The position numbers were made by a program, and so were the translations under genes. DNA of 41,469 bases from Natrinema soli. GTDB taxonomy: Archaea > Halobacteriota > Halobacteria > Halobacteriales > Natrialbaceae. The DNA is taken from NCBI RefSeq assembly GCF_028618695.1, contig NZ_JAQIVI010000098.1, forward strand, positions 46,391-87,859, in the 5' to 3' direction. The stretch's first letter is position 1. Every line of letters begins with the position of its first letter. Shown piece by piece: positions 25,051-33,062 of this stretch. Below the pieces are notes generated by a model. That model did no database searches, was not told the DNA's origin, and was given only the letters and a program-made list of their open reading frames with translations.

Positions 25051-25340
25051 CAGAGCACCTCCGGCGGCGGTGATCCAACAGGCTGCCCGTCGCCGCGGTA
25101 CTCGACCTGGTTGCGCTGCTTGCGTGGACTAGGCCCGTGTCGCAGCGAGAGGATGTAGTGACAGCGGTCGCGCTTGCGCTCGAGTTCATCGACGTCGCCG
25201 GCGGTCTCGAGCAGCTGGGAGAGCTGCTGACCGCGCTCGAAGGCGAAGTCGTGATCGGGCGCGTTTCGCTCGTAGCCCGCGACGGCGCGGGCCTCTTCGG
25301 CCGGTCCGTCAGCGCCTCGTGTCGAAATCTGCTGTGTCAT
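25050..25340 (-). CDS. Unknown small protein, 96 aa, first gene of the leader-A unit
   Basis: Not recognised. A charged helical middle (SQLLETAGDVDELERKRDRCHYIL) and a Pro-rich basic tail are seen. ATG 25340 directly follows leader A and begins MTQQ, sharing the ATGACA start of the regulon. It is followed without a gap by two further genes. Confidence 0.65.
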   Translation of the reverse strand: MTQQISTRGADGPAEEARAVAGYERNAPDHDFAFERGQQLSQLLETAGDVDELERKRDRCHYILSLRHGPSPRKQRNQVEYRGDGQPVGSPPPEVL

Positions 25341-25400
25341 GGGTTAGTTCGGGGCAGTGCCCCAGTACCTGTACATAGTACAGGATATGTAATAAAGCTA
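25341..25400 (-). promoter_or_regulatory. Regulon leader A
   Basis: In gene order: TTTATTA TATA box; 17-bp palindrome at 25368-25384 (arms CCTGTAC/GTACAGG); hairpin GGGGCA-C-TGCCCC at 25351-25363; then GAACTAACCC directly before ATGACA. The palindrome lies between TATA box and expected start site. Confidence 0.75.
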
Positions 25401-25416
25401 CCGATCCCGGCGGGCG

Positions 25417-25926
25417 CTAGGCGTCCTCAACCCGGATGTCGCCACCACATTGACAACGGTAGTCGCTGGGGTTCTTGACGATCTTCGAGCGCTGGTACCG
25501 GGGATCGCGCTTCTCGCAGTTCTCACAGACGAGCCAATACTTCGGTTCAGCGAAGCGCTCGCAGTGCCGATCAGTGTTGAGTGGATCGGCCCAGCGGGTG
25601 AACGTCGGCCCGTGGTCTGCTTCGTCGTATTCGTGGTACTGCCAGGCGTGTATCAACTCGTGACGAACGGTCCGGTAGAACTTCTCCCAGCCGTACTCTT
25701 CGTAGGCGTCCCACGAGAGTCGAATCGTGATCTGACCGCTTGCTCGGTTGTAGACGGCCTTTCCCGCCGAGCGCTGCATCCGGGTTGACGTTTCCCAGTT
25801 GATCGACTCGACCGGCAGCTCAGGGAAATGTTCGCCGGCGACGTCGGCAGCGTGCGACGCCGCTCGGTCGCACAGCTCGGCCTCGGTCTTAGCTTCTGTT
25901 TCCGCGTTGTGTTTTGCAAGTGTCAT
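25417..25926 (-). CDS. SprT-like zinc metalloprotease domain protein, 169 aa
   Basis: HELIH motif at 89-93 (VRHELIHAWQYHEY) with a third ligand candidate H105 in DHGPTF, the SprT/Spartan-type metalloprotease signature. A C-terminal zinc ribbon follows: C134-x-x-C137 and C158-x-C160. Family members cut DNA-protein crosslinks or act on plasmid and viral DNA-bound proteins; the target here is unknown. ATG 25926 (MTLAKHN) is chosen because it carries leader B; longer starts would translate the leader itself. Confidence 0.8.
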   Translation of the reverse strand: MTLAKHNAETEAKTEAELCDRAASHAADVAGEHFPELPVESINWETSTRMQRSAGKAVYNRASGQITIRLSWDAYEEYGWEKFYRTVRHELIHAWQYHEYDEADHGPTFTRWADPLNTDRHCERFAEPKYWLVCENCEKRDPRYQRSKIVKNPSDYRCQCGGDIRVEDA

Positions 25927-25990
25927 GGGGGTAGTCCAGGGAACTGCTTCCCCTGTACCTGTACTATGTACAGGAACCACCATAAAGGTA
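25927..25990 (-). promoter_or_regulatory. Regulon leader B
   Basis: Palindrome 25958-25974 (CCTGTAC-N3-GTACAGG), hairpin arms GGGAA/TTCCC at 39-43 and 48-52 of 25900, then GGACTACCCCC before ATGACA. A CTTTATGG TATA box lies about 10 bp upstream of the palindrome. Confidence 0.75.
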
Positions 25991-26013
25991 CCGATCAATA
26001 AAAGTGGGGATCG

Positions 26014-26418
26014 CTAGTCGAGACAGTCCACCAGTTCGCTGTTGAACGAAACGTATGTCAACGCTTCATTTTCCCAACCACGAGTCGATCGAATGAACTT
26101 GACCCACGTCTCAAGGTCCTTCTCGTCGTGGGCGTCGAGATTCTCAACGTGTTCGAGTTTACCGACGAGTCGGTAGCGGTTGAGGCTCTTACCGGCCGGG
26201 ACGAACGTCTCATGTGGCCTGTCGGTGACGTAGACGGTGTTTTCGTCTTCGTTCAGGTGGTGGTGTTTGCCTTCCGAGTCCTCGCCAAGGTAGCAGTATC
26301 GCAGGCAGACGACGTATGTGCAGTCTTCGAGCCACGCAAGTGCGGCACCTAGGTCATCATCGACTTCGGTTCCATTCTCCGGTTTGGTTTGCGTCGAAGC
26401 GCTTTTCGCGAGTGTCAT
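26014..26418 (-). CDS. Unknown protein, 134 aa
   Basis: Not recognised. The start MTLAKSA follows leader C. The middle has two Cys in VVCLRYCYLGED and a run HHHLNEDEN; the rest is acidic. No membrane segment. It is divergent from the SWIM-finger gene, with two regulon palindromes between them. Confidence 0.65.
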   Translation of the reverse strand: MTLAKSASTQTKPENGTEVDDDLGAALAWLEDCTYVVCLRYCYLGEDSEGKHHHLNEDENTVYVTDRPHETFVPAGKSLNRYRLVGKLEHVENLDAHDEKDLETWVKFIRSTRGWENEALTYVSFNSELVDCLD

Positions 26419-26482
26419 GGGGTAGTCCAGGGAACTGCTTCCCCTGTACCTGTACTATGTACAGGTAGAACCATAAAGGTAT
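26419..26482 (-). promoter_or_regulatory. Regulon leader C
   Basis: Palindrome at 26449-26465, hairpin arms GGGAA 26430-26434 and TTCCC 26439-26443, then GGACTACCCC to ATGACA. It is almost identical to leader B, including the CTTTATGG TATA box. Confidence 0.75.
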
Positions 26483-26507
26483 CGGTCAGAAACTCCTCAG
26501 GGGAACT

Positions 26508-26569
26508 CCGATGGATTTATTATTCTTCCTGTACTGTGTACAGGTGCGGGGAACGCCCCGAACTAACCC
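26508..26569 (+). promoter_or_regulatory. Regulon leader D
   Basis: GATTTATTA TATA box near 26513, palindrome 26528-26544 (same arms, centre TGT), hairpin CGGGG-AACG-CCCCG at 26547-26560, then AACTAACCC to ATGACA at 26570. The stem bases differ from leaders B and C, but pairing is preserved. Confidence 0.75.
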
Positions 26570-26950
26570 ATGACACTGGACATTGCGACGCGGAACGACT
26601 CTGCAAGCACTGAACCGACGATTTCCGACCTTAACGAGCGGGACATCCGGGCGCTGACCGAGTATATGTCCGTCCTCGAGGACATCGGCCAAGTTCGCGG
26701 CGCCGACGGTATGTATCTCGTCGTCACGCAGAGAGAGTACACAGTCGACCTAGTCGAGGGCACTTGTCAACAGAAGAACGGCGACATCTGCCCAGATCAG
26801 AAGTACAACCTTGGTCTAAACGAGGAATGCAAGCACGTGAAGCGAGCTCGGTACGCAACGGGCCAACTCTCAATCCCAGCGGAAGTTGACGAAAGTGCGA
26901 TTGACCCGCAATTGGGCGATCACGTCACGCACGTGGCGGACGAGGAGTGA
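26570..26950 (+). CDS. SWIM-type zinc-finger protein, 126 aa
   Basis: REYTVDLVEGTC, CPDQKYN and ECKHVKRARYATG form a C-x-n-C-x-n-C-x-H arrangement like the SWIM zinc fingers of many small haloarchaeal proteins. An extra insert between the first two cysteines makes the spacing longer than usual. The N-terminus holds a helical segment (DIRALTEYMSVLEDIG). SWIM domains bind DNA or protein. It follows leader D and is 6 bp upstream of the next small zinc ribbon. Confidence 0.7.
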   Translation: MTLDIATRNDSASTEPTISDLNERDIRALTEYMSVLEDIGQVRGADGMYLVVTQREYTVDLVEGTCQQKNGDICPDQKYNLGLNEECKHVKRARYATGQLSIPAEVDESAIDPQLGDHVTHVADEE

Positions 26951-26956
26951 CCGACC

Positions 26957-27118
26957 ATGCCAAAATGCGATAACTGCGGTACGCACGTCACCGAGCAGTA
27001 CCGGCGCGTTTTCGCCGATAACGACGGCACGCTGCACGGCTGCCGCTCCTGTCGAGACCAGACCGAGATATTCAACGGCGCCGGCGCTGGCCTCGAGACC
27101 GACACCCTTCAGCTCTAG
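26957..27118 (+). CDS. Small zinc-ribbon protein, 53 aa (DUF7563-like)
   Basis: MPKCDNCGTHVTEQYRRVF followed by HGCRSCRDQ gives two C-x-x-C knuckles. The N-terminal block matches from memory the haloarchaeal DUF7563 family. It starts 6 bp after the SWIM gene, so it is likely in the same unit. Its last 47 bp overlap the 3' end of the convergent amidase. Confidence 0.6.
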   Translation: MPKCDNCGTHVTEQYRRVFADNDGTLHGCRSCRDQTEIFNGAGAGLETDTLQL

Positions 27119-28742
27119 GCCAGTCGGCGTTCAACCTCAATCTAGCAGTGCCGCTATTGCTTCTCTGTTGCCAGGGATAGTCGTCGTGCCACGGGTTCAC
27201 TCGTTCATAGGCGGCACTTGCGGCAACGATTGTTCGATCATCATAAGACGGGCCGATGAGTTGGAGACCAACCGGCGCCCCTTTGTCGGTCAGCCCCGCT
27301 GGAATGGATGCCGCCGGATGGCCGGTCATATTACACACAGTCGTGATCAACCAGCCGACGATTGGATGAATGTCGACGCCCTCGACTTCAGTTGGACCGA
27401 GAATATCGTTTGGGAACGGGGGAACTGACAACGTCGGGGTAGCGATAAGATCGTACCCCCTTAGTGCCGCCTGGAGACCAGCGTACGCTTGAGAACGCGC
27501 CTCGATTGTTTTCGCCAGCGGTTCATCACGAATGTCTCCGTTCTCATCAAGATACTCATATCCAGTTTCGATAATATCTACTAATGTCTCCGGGAAGAGT
27601 TCTCGATCCGTACCGAGTGCATCGACGCCGTCCTCCTCAGCAAAGGTCTTCGCTAACTCCGCATACGAGGTGGTCCACACAATCCAGACGGCTTCGATGA
27701 ACTCCTCATAGCTTTGTCCGAGGTCGACCTCGGTCACTTCGACAGTTGCTCCCTCCGCAGTGATCGTGTCGACTGAACCATCAACGACATCTCGAACGCG
27801 CTGATCGACAGGATAGGTGCTTAGCCCAGGATCGTAGCCGATCGAAAGCCCTTCGACATCGTCTGTGAGCGCAGCCTGGTAATCCGTTGCCTCTTCATCA
27901 TCGCCATACATCACCGACAGGGTAAAAGCAGTGTCTGCAACAGTCCGAGTCGAAACACTCGGCTGGAAGTACGTATCGCCGGTTCCGAATTCCCCAGGAT
28001 CCTCGATTCGAGGGAATAGTCCGTAAGTACCAGTAAACGATGCGGGGATACGAATCGACCCAGCCCCGTCAGTCCCCGTTGCGAACGGCAGCATACCGTC
28101 TGCGACCGCGGCGGCACTCCCGCCAGAAGAGCCGCCTGCATTCAAATCGAGATCAAACGGTGTCGGTGTCGGACCGATAAGCAGATTATCCGTCTTACCC
28201 ATGTACCCCCCTTCAGGTGTGTTCGTCTTCCCGACTGGAATCGCTCCCGCATCGAGGAATGCTTGTACCTCGGAATCAGTTTCCTCTGCAATCTGGTCCT
28301 TGAAAGCGAGGAATCCATCGGTAAAGCGGACCCCCTCGAGCTTCTGCCGGTCCTTGATGGCGAACGGGATGCCGTGTAACGGTCCAAGGTCGTCTCCACG
28401 TTCGATCGCACGTTCTGCCTCTCGTGCATCTGCTCGAGCTTGTTCTGGAAACAACGTAATGAACGCGTTCAATTCGTCGTTTCGCTCCTCGATCCGTGCA
28501 AGGAACGCGTCGACGACCCTGACCGGTGAGAGTTCACCTGTATGGATTCGCTCCGCAAGAACTGTCGTCGGGGTGAAAATGATCTCACTGTCTTTTTCCG
28601 CGGAATCTGTCTGCCCTTCCGAGGCATGTGCACTAGCACTCCCAAACCCGAGCATTGTAACACTGCCACCGGTGACACTTTTGAGATAGCTACGACGGGT
28701 ACGTGACCACTGACTTGATGATTGCTTGGTATTGTCTACCAT
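27072..28742 (-). CDS. Tat-exported amidase (amidase-signature family), 556 aa
   Basis: A twin-arginine signal (RTRRSYLKS, residues about 14-22, then a hydrophobic stretch and ASAHA) predicts export. The amidase-signature core is intact: K130 (FAIKDRQ), S205/S206 in AGGSSGGSAAAVA and nucleophile S229 (TDGAGSIRIP), with PTPTPFDLDLN between. The enzyme hydrolyses amide bonds; substrate unknown. Typical homologues end soon after NPWHDDYPW; the 24 extra basic residues here read through into the convergent zinc-ribbon gene. An AT-rich promoter region lies at 28743-28857. Confidence 0.9.
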   Translation of the reverse strand: MVDNTKQSSSQWSRTRRSYLKSVTGGSVTMLGFGSASAHASEGQTDSAEKDSEIIFTPTTVLAERIHTGELSPVRVVDAFLARIEERNDELNAFITLFPEQARADAREAERAIERGDDLGPLHGIPFAIKDRQKLEGVRFTDGFLAFKDQIAEETDSEVQAFLDAGAIPVGKTNTPEGGYMGKTDNLLIGPTPTPFDLDLNAGGSSGGSAAAVADGMLPFATGTDGAGSIRIPASFTGTYGLFPRIEDPGEFGTGDTYFQPSVSTRTVADTAFTLSVMYGDDEEATDYQAALTDDVEGLSIGYDPGLSTYPVDQRVRDVVDGSVDTITAEGATVEVTEVDLGQSYEEFIEAVWIVWTTSYAELAKTFAEEDGVDALGTDRELFPETLVDIIETGYEYLDENGDIRDEPLAKTIEARSQAYAGLQAALRGYDLIATPTLSVPPFPNDILGPTEVEGVDIHPIVGWLITTVCNMTGHPAASIPAGLTDKGAPVGLQLIGPSYDDRTIVAASAAYERVNPWHDDYPWQQRSNSGTARLRLNADWPRAEGCRSRGQRRRR

Positions 28743-28853
28743 CCTCGAACATATATTCTGGTGCTTCCAATAAATATAATTAAATCTATCGATAAATTAT
28801 AAATATAATAAAATTCAGATAATATAAATATCAATAACTAGCTATAGAAAAAA

Positions 28854-29080
28854 TTACTCGAGTTTCTGGATCGCCATTCCACCATCAATAGATACTGGAT
28901 CACAGGCAAACCCATCAGCAACGCGGTAGTACTCCAGAACGTATCGGGAATCTCCCTCGATCTCATCCAGCACGGAAGGCTCGGGAGATCGCGCCCGCGA
29001 GCAGTTGCTCGAACAGTGTCTGATCGACGTCTGCGTGGCCGGCGTCTGCGACCGCTCGAACGCTCGCCTACGATTTCACC
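28854..29080 (-). pseudogene. Two short coding remnants upstream of the amidase
   Basis: In the 380-bp gap, minus-strand frames read VADAGHADVDQTLFEQLLAG to a TGA at 28963-28965 and, in another frame, DSRYVLEYYRVADGFACD to a TAA at 28854-28856. Both look like true protein ends but have no starts. They may be one frameshifted gene end or two fused relics. Confidence 0.3.
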
Positions 29081-29147
29081 GCCGGGCGACGAGTCGTTTT
29101 CGCAAGATGGGGCGCTGACGGTCAATGGCTAACACCACTCGAGAAAG

Positions 29148-29214
29148 ATCGATATCTTTATTACCATTCCTGTACATAGTACAGGTACAGGGAACAGTTC
29201 CCTGGACTAACCCC
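29148..29214 (+). promoter_or_regulatory. Regulon leader E
   Basis: CTTTATTAC TATA box near 29155-29163, palindrome CCTGTACATAGTACAGG at 29169-29185, perfect hairpin CAGGGAAC-A-GTTCCCTG at 29188-29204, then GACTAACCCC to ATGACA at 29215. This is the best-formed copy. Confidence 0.8.
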
Positions 29215-29445
29215 ATGACACGGAACGACGACCTTCAGACCGAGCTGATCGAGAACGAAGACGGATTCTGCACGCTTCAGGTGCAAAGCAAGCGAGGCGA
29301 CGATACCCGCAACGAGGACCGCGTTAAGGCCACTCTCGGGCGACCTACCCTCGATGAGATCAAAGAGGACCGCGAGCAGTTCCTTGAGATGATCGAGGAG
29401 ACGATGGCCGAACGCCGAGCGAGCAACCAGGGCGACAGCGAATAG
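29215..29445 (+). CDS. Small acidic protein, 76 aa (DUF7389-like)
   Basis: VQSKRGDDTRNEDRVKATL followed by a charged helix resembles the KRG-x-GTRD-x-D block of the haloarchaeal DUF7389 family as I remember it. ATG 29215 follows leader E; an upstream in-frame ATG at 29125 would translate the leader and is rejected. The next gene starts 5 bp after its stop. Confidence 0.6.
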   Translation: MTRNDDLQTELIENEDGFCTLQVQSKRGDDTRNEDRVKATLGRPTLDEIKEDREQFLEMIEETMAERRASNQGDSE

Positions 29446-29450
29446 AGTCC

Positions 29451-29690
29451 ATGTCGCTCGCTTTTGAGAGTGCCGCTGAGAGTGATCAGCGACCTGTCGT
29501 TGCCGAAGCCCGCGCCGTGGCGGCACCTGAACGGCCGGAGGACCGGCAACACGAGAAGGTCATGCAAAAACTCAACGGGCGGCGAAAGATCGACGAGAAC
29601 CGTACGCCGGCGTCCGAACCCAACCGCACCCCGATCCGCGTCAACGATCCCGGCTGCACCGAACAGCAGTTCCGCCAAATGGTGCTCTAG
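29451..29690 (+). CDS. Small charged protein, 79 aa
   Basis: Not recognised. The protein is charged and probably disordered (APERPEDRQHEKVMQ, NRTPASEPNRTPIRV) with one Cys. Immediate downstream position suggests one transcript with the DUF7389-like gene under leader E. Confidence 0.55.
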   Translation: MSLAFESAAESDQRPVVAEARAVAAPERPEDRQHEKVMQKLNGRRKIDENRTPASEPNRTPIRVNDPGCTEQQFRQMVL

Positions 29691-29777
29691 CGGAGGTCCT
29701 CTTTTAGGGCAAGTACTCAGAGCGATAACGCTGACTCGAGACGTACAGTCGAATGTGCCGCTTGCGAGCGGTGGCCG

Positions 29778-30047
29778 ATGCGCCGCGTCTCTGACGACGT
29801 CCACTGGCACGACGTCGTCGGCGAGACACCAGGCGAATGTAAGGTCTGCCGGCGGCAGATCTCTGACGGCACCTCTGACCGGCCCGGTCGTTGGTGGATC
29901 CGCGAGAGCTCGCACGATGTACTCCTCGAGGCCGCTGGGTGGTACAGAAGGTGTCAGAGAACGATCCGCATGACGTTCTTTTCATCCAACCTGGGGCGAA
30001 CTATCCGTTCACTACACTTGCTTACTGATCAACATCTTCTTGTTTGA
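29778..30047 (+). CDS. Small cysteine-containing protein, 89 codons, 3' end uncertain
   Basis: The first 60 residues read DDVHWHDVVGETPGECKVC, then RPGRWWIRESSHDVLLEA and RRCQR, a plausible C-x-x-C plus C zinc-binding protein. After that the sequence looks like run-on. It may be a small element gene truncated by later rearrangement. Confidence 0.4.
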   Translation: MRRVSDDVHWHDVVGETPGECKVCRRQISDGTSDRPGRWWIRESSHDVLLEAAGWYRRCQRTIRMTFFSSNLGRTIRSLHLLTDQHLLV

Positions 30048-30205
30048 TGATCTGGGTGAAGGTCTTCTTTATCTGTCTCCAACCCTCCTTGTTGATAACG
30101 AGAGATTTTGCACTGTGCGTCCCCTTGCTGTGAGGAAGAGTCTATCGGCGGAGTGGTCGTGTAACGGTCACGGACGCATCAAGGATCCCTTCTCGTCCAT
30201 CAACC

Positions 30206-30661
30206 ATGCACGAGATTCCTTCCCACAAGTCCTCGAATGGTGTAATCGACATCCTCCTTATCGAAGATAATCCCGGCGACGTTCGTCTGACACAGGAGGC
30301 CTTCAAGACAATAGATCAGAAGGTAACACTGCAGACAATCGCCAGTGGAGACAATGCCGTAGAGTTCTTACAGCAGTCCCCAGAGACGTCCTTGCCCGAT
30401 CTCGTTCTCTTGGATTTGAATCTTCCCGGTCGAGATGGATGTTGGGTTCTTGAGGCGATCCGAGATGACCCACAACTCAAACCGCTTCCTGTGATTATGC
30501 TCACGAGTTCTGAAACCGACGAAGATATTGAGCGGTGCTACGGTGCCCGGGCCAATGCCTACCTGACAAAACCAACAGCTCCTGATGAGTATACCTCGCT
30601 GGTGGATTCACTCGAACGGTTCTGGTTTGAACAGGTACAGTTCCCTCCAACCCCACACTAG
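30206..30661 (+). CDS. Single-domain response regulator, 151 aa
   Basis: CheY/Rcp1-like receiver domain: acidic pair E20-D21 (LIEDNPGD), phospho-acceptor D70 (VLLDLNLPGRDG), MLTSS switch Ser/Thr, and the K in AYLTKP. No output domain, so it works by protein contact after phosphorylation by a histidine kinase not in this window. Haloarchaea have many such stand-alone receivers. Confidence 0.9.
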   Translation: MHEIPSHKSSNGVIDILLIEDNPGDVRLTQEAFKTIDQKVTLQTIASGDNAVEFLQQSPETSLPDLVLLDLNLPGRDGCWVLEAIRDDPQLKPLPVIMLTSSETDEDIERCYGARANAYLTKPTAPDEYTSLVDSLERFWFEQVQFPPTPH

Positions 30662-30974
30662 TTCTCACCTTCTGTGAGTGTCAGGTTAGACCTGTGCTGA
30701 GTAGTTGACCTATACTGAACGATCACCACCTTCGCAAATCGTCCTGAATTTCGTGCTACATTCACGCTTTGTATCCGAAATATCGAAACGTCTGTCCGGG
30801 GTTCCTGAGCCAGTCCATATCGCCAGACGGCATCCAAATCCCCTAAAATAAGCGATAAAATCCGCAGAGGGAAGGTCCGTTCAACGGAGTATTCTTACTC
30901 CATGCGCTGGGGACTTAGCAGGGTTTCATCCCATCAGTGCCATTAAGGGTTCAGGTGGAAATCAGCCTATTAAT
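30662..30974. other. Gene-free gap with one copy of a dispersed direct repeat
   Basis: No supportable gene. TAGTTGACCTATACTGAACG at 30702-30721 matches imperfectly copies near 32580 and 33042. The rest is AT-leaning intergenic DNA between two convergent genes. Confidence 0.4.
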
Positions 30975-31616
30975 TTAAAGGGGACTAACATTAATACGGT
31001 TGACTTTAACACACCGGTTATCTGGGCTCTGAGTTGGAAGATTATTGAAAAAGTCCGCAATCGAGCCTGGCCCGAACGGTTCGTCACACGAGACCTTTAT
31101 CTCTAAGCCCACATCATACGTGGTTGATCCGGACAACTCAAATCCTCCTGTTTGAGTCGTAGTTCCGACAGTCTTTCCACCAGGCGACTCAACTTGATTG
31201 CGTTTGATTCCTTGGTCAGCACCACGGACAAACAAAGAAATATTTGCTGAGGCACTTCCTGATCCACCAGTATAGGTGCGGCCAGCTCGGTAATACTCTG
31301 CTGTCACGTCATAGGAACCGTCGCTACTAGGATCAAATTGCCCATAGAGTCGAGCAGTGGCCGAACCGTTCCCGAAACCAGATGAGTTTGCAAGTGCACC
31401 CATTTCGTTGTCGTTTGGGCGTGCATACGAGCCAACACGCGTATTTCCGCTCCCACTTTTGCTGCTGTCACCGTTTGTGACGTCGATACTGGTGGTGGCA
31501 GTAGCGGTACCGGCAACACTCCCAATGCCGATAATGGAGGCGCTGATGGTACCAACTCGTTTGAGCGCTGTTCGACGTGTCGTCTGATCGAATGTTGCCA
31601 GATTATTTTCTGACAT
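30975..31616 (-). CDS. Tat-exported protein of unknown function, 213 aa
   Basis: Start ATG 31616 gives MSENNLATFDQTTRRTALKRVG, with twin Arg and a hydrophobic segment ending ATATTS, a Tat signal. The mature part is Ser/Gly/Thr-rich and beta-type (GQFDPSSDGSYDVTAEYY; two Cys in VSCDEP and NRCVK may form a disulfide). An earlier in-frame ATG at 31646 adds only 10 residues. Function unknown; a secreted or surface protein. The AT-rich promoter is in 31617-31800; 31617-31953 has no other gene. Confidence 0.75.
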   Translation of the reverse strand: MSENNLATFDQTTRRTALKRVGTISASIIGIGSVAGTATATTSIDVTNGDSSKSGSGNTRVGSYARPNDNEMGALANSSGFGNGSATARLYGQFDPSSDGSYDVTAEYYRAGRTYTGGSGSASANISLFVRGADQGIKRNQVESPGGKTVGTTTQTGGFELSGSTTYDVGLEIKVSCDEPFGPGSIADFFNNLPTQSPDNRCVKVNRINVSPL

Positions 31617-31953
31617 TACAATTTGGTTTTCACTCCTAATAAACAATAAAAGTTTATCTGTAATAAATTAAGATATGGTTTCTATTTGACGGGATCATTT
31701 GACTGTATGTGTCTCTCCAAACGAGCCCACGGTAGAAACCAGACCGATTGCTTGATGGAGTAGACATTTTTATTATTTATTCAATATAAATATATTAAAA
31801 GTTTCCCTTCTTTCTCTGGATGCCACTATAACCACGATCGACCAAATCAAGCGCTCAATGGCCGGACACCAGCCAAGGAGGTGCTGAACTAGACCATGCC
31901 CTGTGGCCATAGTGAATACATAGCGACTATCGCTCAGATCTCAAGAGACCAAA

Positions 31954-32445
31954 TCAGTACTCATCTACATATCGACCGAATCCATACCAGTGTTCCCGGA
32001 GAATTCCTTCCTGGTTGAAATCGAGTTTTTCTAGTACTCTTTTTGAACTTTCGTTGTCTCCAACTGTGCGGGCCCAGACCTTGTGTAGGCCAAGTTCGTT
32101 GAAGGCGTGAGTCAAACAGATATCCGCCGCTTCGGTCGCGTATCCCTTCGCCTGTTCGTCAGGGACAATCCAGTAGCTCAACTCGGCTTTGCGGCCCTCT
32201 TGATCAATGCCCTTGATAGACGCACTCCCGATGGGCGTTCCTTCCAGACACACGAGGAAAGTATGGGAATCGTCGGACTCGACTTTAGTCACGATGTCGT
32301 CCTTGGAGACTGGTGCCCGAACGGTTTCGTATCCGCCGTGTCGGATTTTTGGATCATTGAGATTGCGAACGAGGAACTCGTGATCCTCTGACTGAACTGT
32401 ACGAAGCGTTACTCGTTCTCCTTCGAGAAATACGGGTCCCGGCAT
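31954..32445 (-). CDS. GNAT acetyltransferase (RimJ/RimL-like), 163 aa, early TGA near C-terminus
   Basis: Acetyl-CoA-dependent N-acetyltransferase: GERVTLRTV start, ELSYWIVPDEQAKGYATEAA (motif A, with QAKGYA in the Q-x-x-G-x-G/A place) and the KVWARTVGDNESSKRVLEKLDF motif B, then EGILREHWYGFGRYVDEY. The TGA at 31954-31956 falls where relatives have Trp, and the same frame goes on FGLLRSER to TAG 31927. So the last 9 residues have been cut off by a probable G-to-A change; activity may survive. Confidence 0.85.
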   Translation of the reverse strand: MPGPVFLEGERVTLRTVQSEDHEFLVRNLNDPKIRHGGYETVRAPVSKDDIVTKVESDDSHTFLVCLEGTPIGSASIKGIDQEGRKAELSYWIVPDEQAKGYATEAADICLTHAFNELGLHKVWARTVGDNESSKRVLEKLDFNQEGILREHWYGFGRYVDEY

Positions 32446-32579
32446 TGCTCAACCATTGTGGAAGAAATATGGTAAATCTTTATTGTGTTTCCAAGATGGT
32501 AGCCGCATCCGACGCTCAATCTCTATATTCAGCAGGCTGTTTCTGAAAGTTATTGGAGAGTCGATTATCTCACTGTTAC

Positions 32580-32600
32580 CTACTTGACCTGTAGTGAACG
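32580..32600. repeat. Dispersed direct repeat, copy 2
   Basis: CTACTTGACCTGTAGTGAACG lies 60 bp upstream of the gene at 32662 and matches the copies at 30702 and 33042 with the same orientation (core ACTTGACCTGTA). Confidence 0.45.
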
Positions 32601-32661
32601 GCAACTACGTGTGCGAACTGAACACCAGAAGTGTTATTGACCCAATTGGGACATCTGATGT

Positions 32662-33009
32662 ATGGGAGACAAAATCTCATTTGATGGTCTAACACTTGCT
32701 GGCGTTGCGAATGACGAGGATGGAGAAGTGGGCGCAGATACCGTTTTCCATTTTGAGCAGACCGGTGAACGAATCTATGCAAACTACTCTGGTGGCGATA
32801 TTGCAGATGGTCACTTGGTTGGTACGTTTGATGGGGAGCAGTGGGACATCAGATACACCCAAATAAATACAGATAACGAAACCGCGACTGGCCACTCTGT
32901 TGGTGATGTCGAACTCCTTGACGATGGGCGTGTGAGAGTTGAAGATGAGTGGGAGTGGGAATCAAAACCCGGTACTGGCGAGTCAATTCATGAAGAAATT
33001 GACGAGTAG
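32662..33009 (+). CDS. Small beta-rich protein, 115 aa, bacterial-type (often mislabelled N-acetylglutamate synthase)
   Basis: The patterns DGEVGADTVFHFEQTGERIYANYSGG, GHLVGTF and RVRVEDEWEWES match by memory a widespread bacterial small protein (roughly 110 aa) usually annotated, without good reason, as N-acetylglutamate synthase. A lipocalin- or avidin-like barrel is likely. It is a rare type in archaea, so transfer is probable. It is bracketed by direct repeats at 32580 and 33042. Confidence 0.65.
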   Translation: MGDKISFDGLTLAGVANDEDGEVGADTVFHFEQTGERIYANYSGGDIADGHLVGTFDGEQWDIRYTQINTDNETATGHSVGDVELLDDGRVRVEDEWEWESKPGTGESIHEEIDE

Positions 33010-33041
33010 ATAGTCGTCACAAATCACATCGTGACTGGTCA

Positions 33042-33062
33042 CTACTTGACCTGTACTTACCG
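33042..33062. repeat. Dispersed direct repeat, copy 3
   Basis: CTACTTGACCTGTACTTACCG follows the bacterial-type gene and matches the core of the copy at 32580 in the same orientation. Confidence 0.45.

Noticed and set aside
28838..29125. 95-codon minus-strand frame with Arg-rich content
   Set aside because: Arg-run composition is typical of an out-of-frame reading; the other two minus frames look more like true coding remnants.
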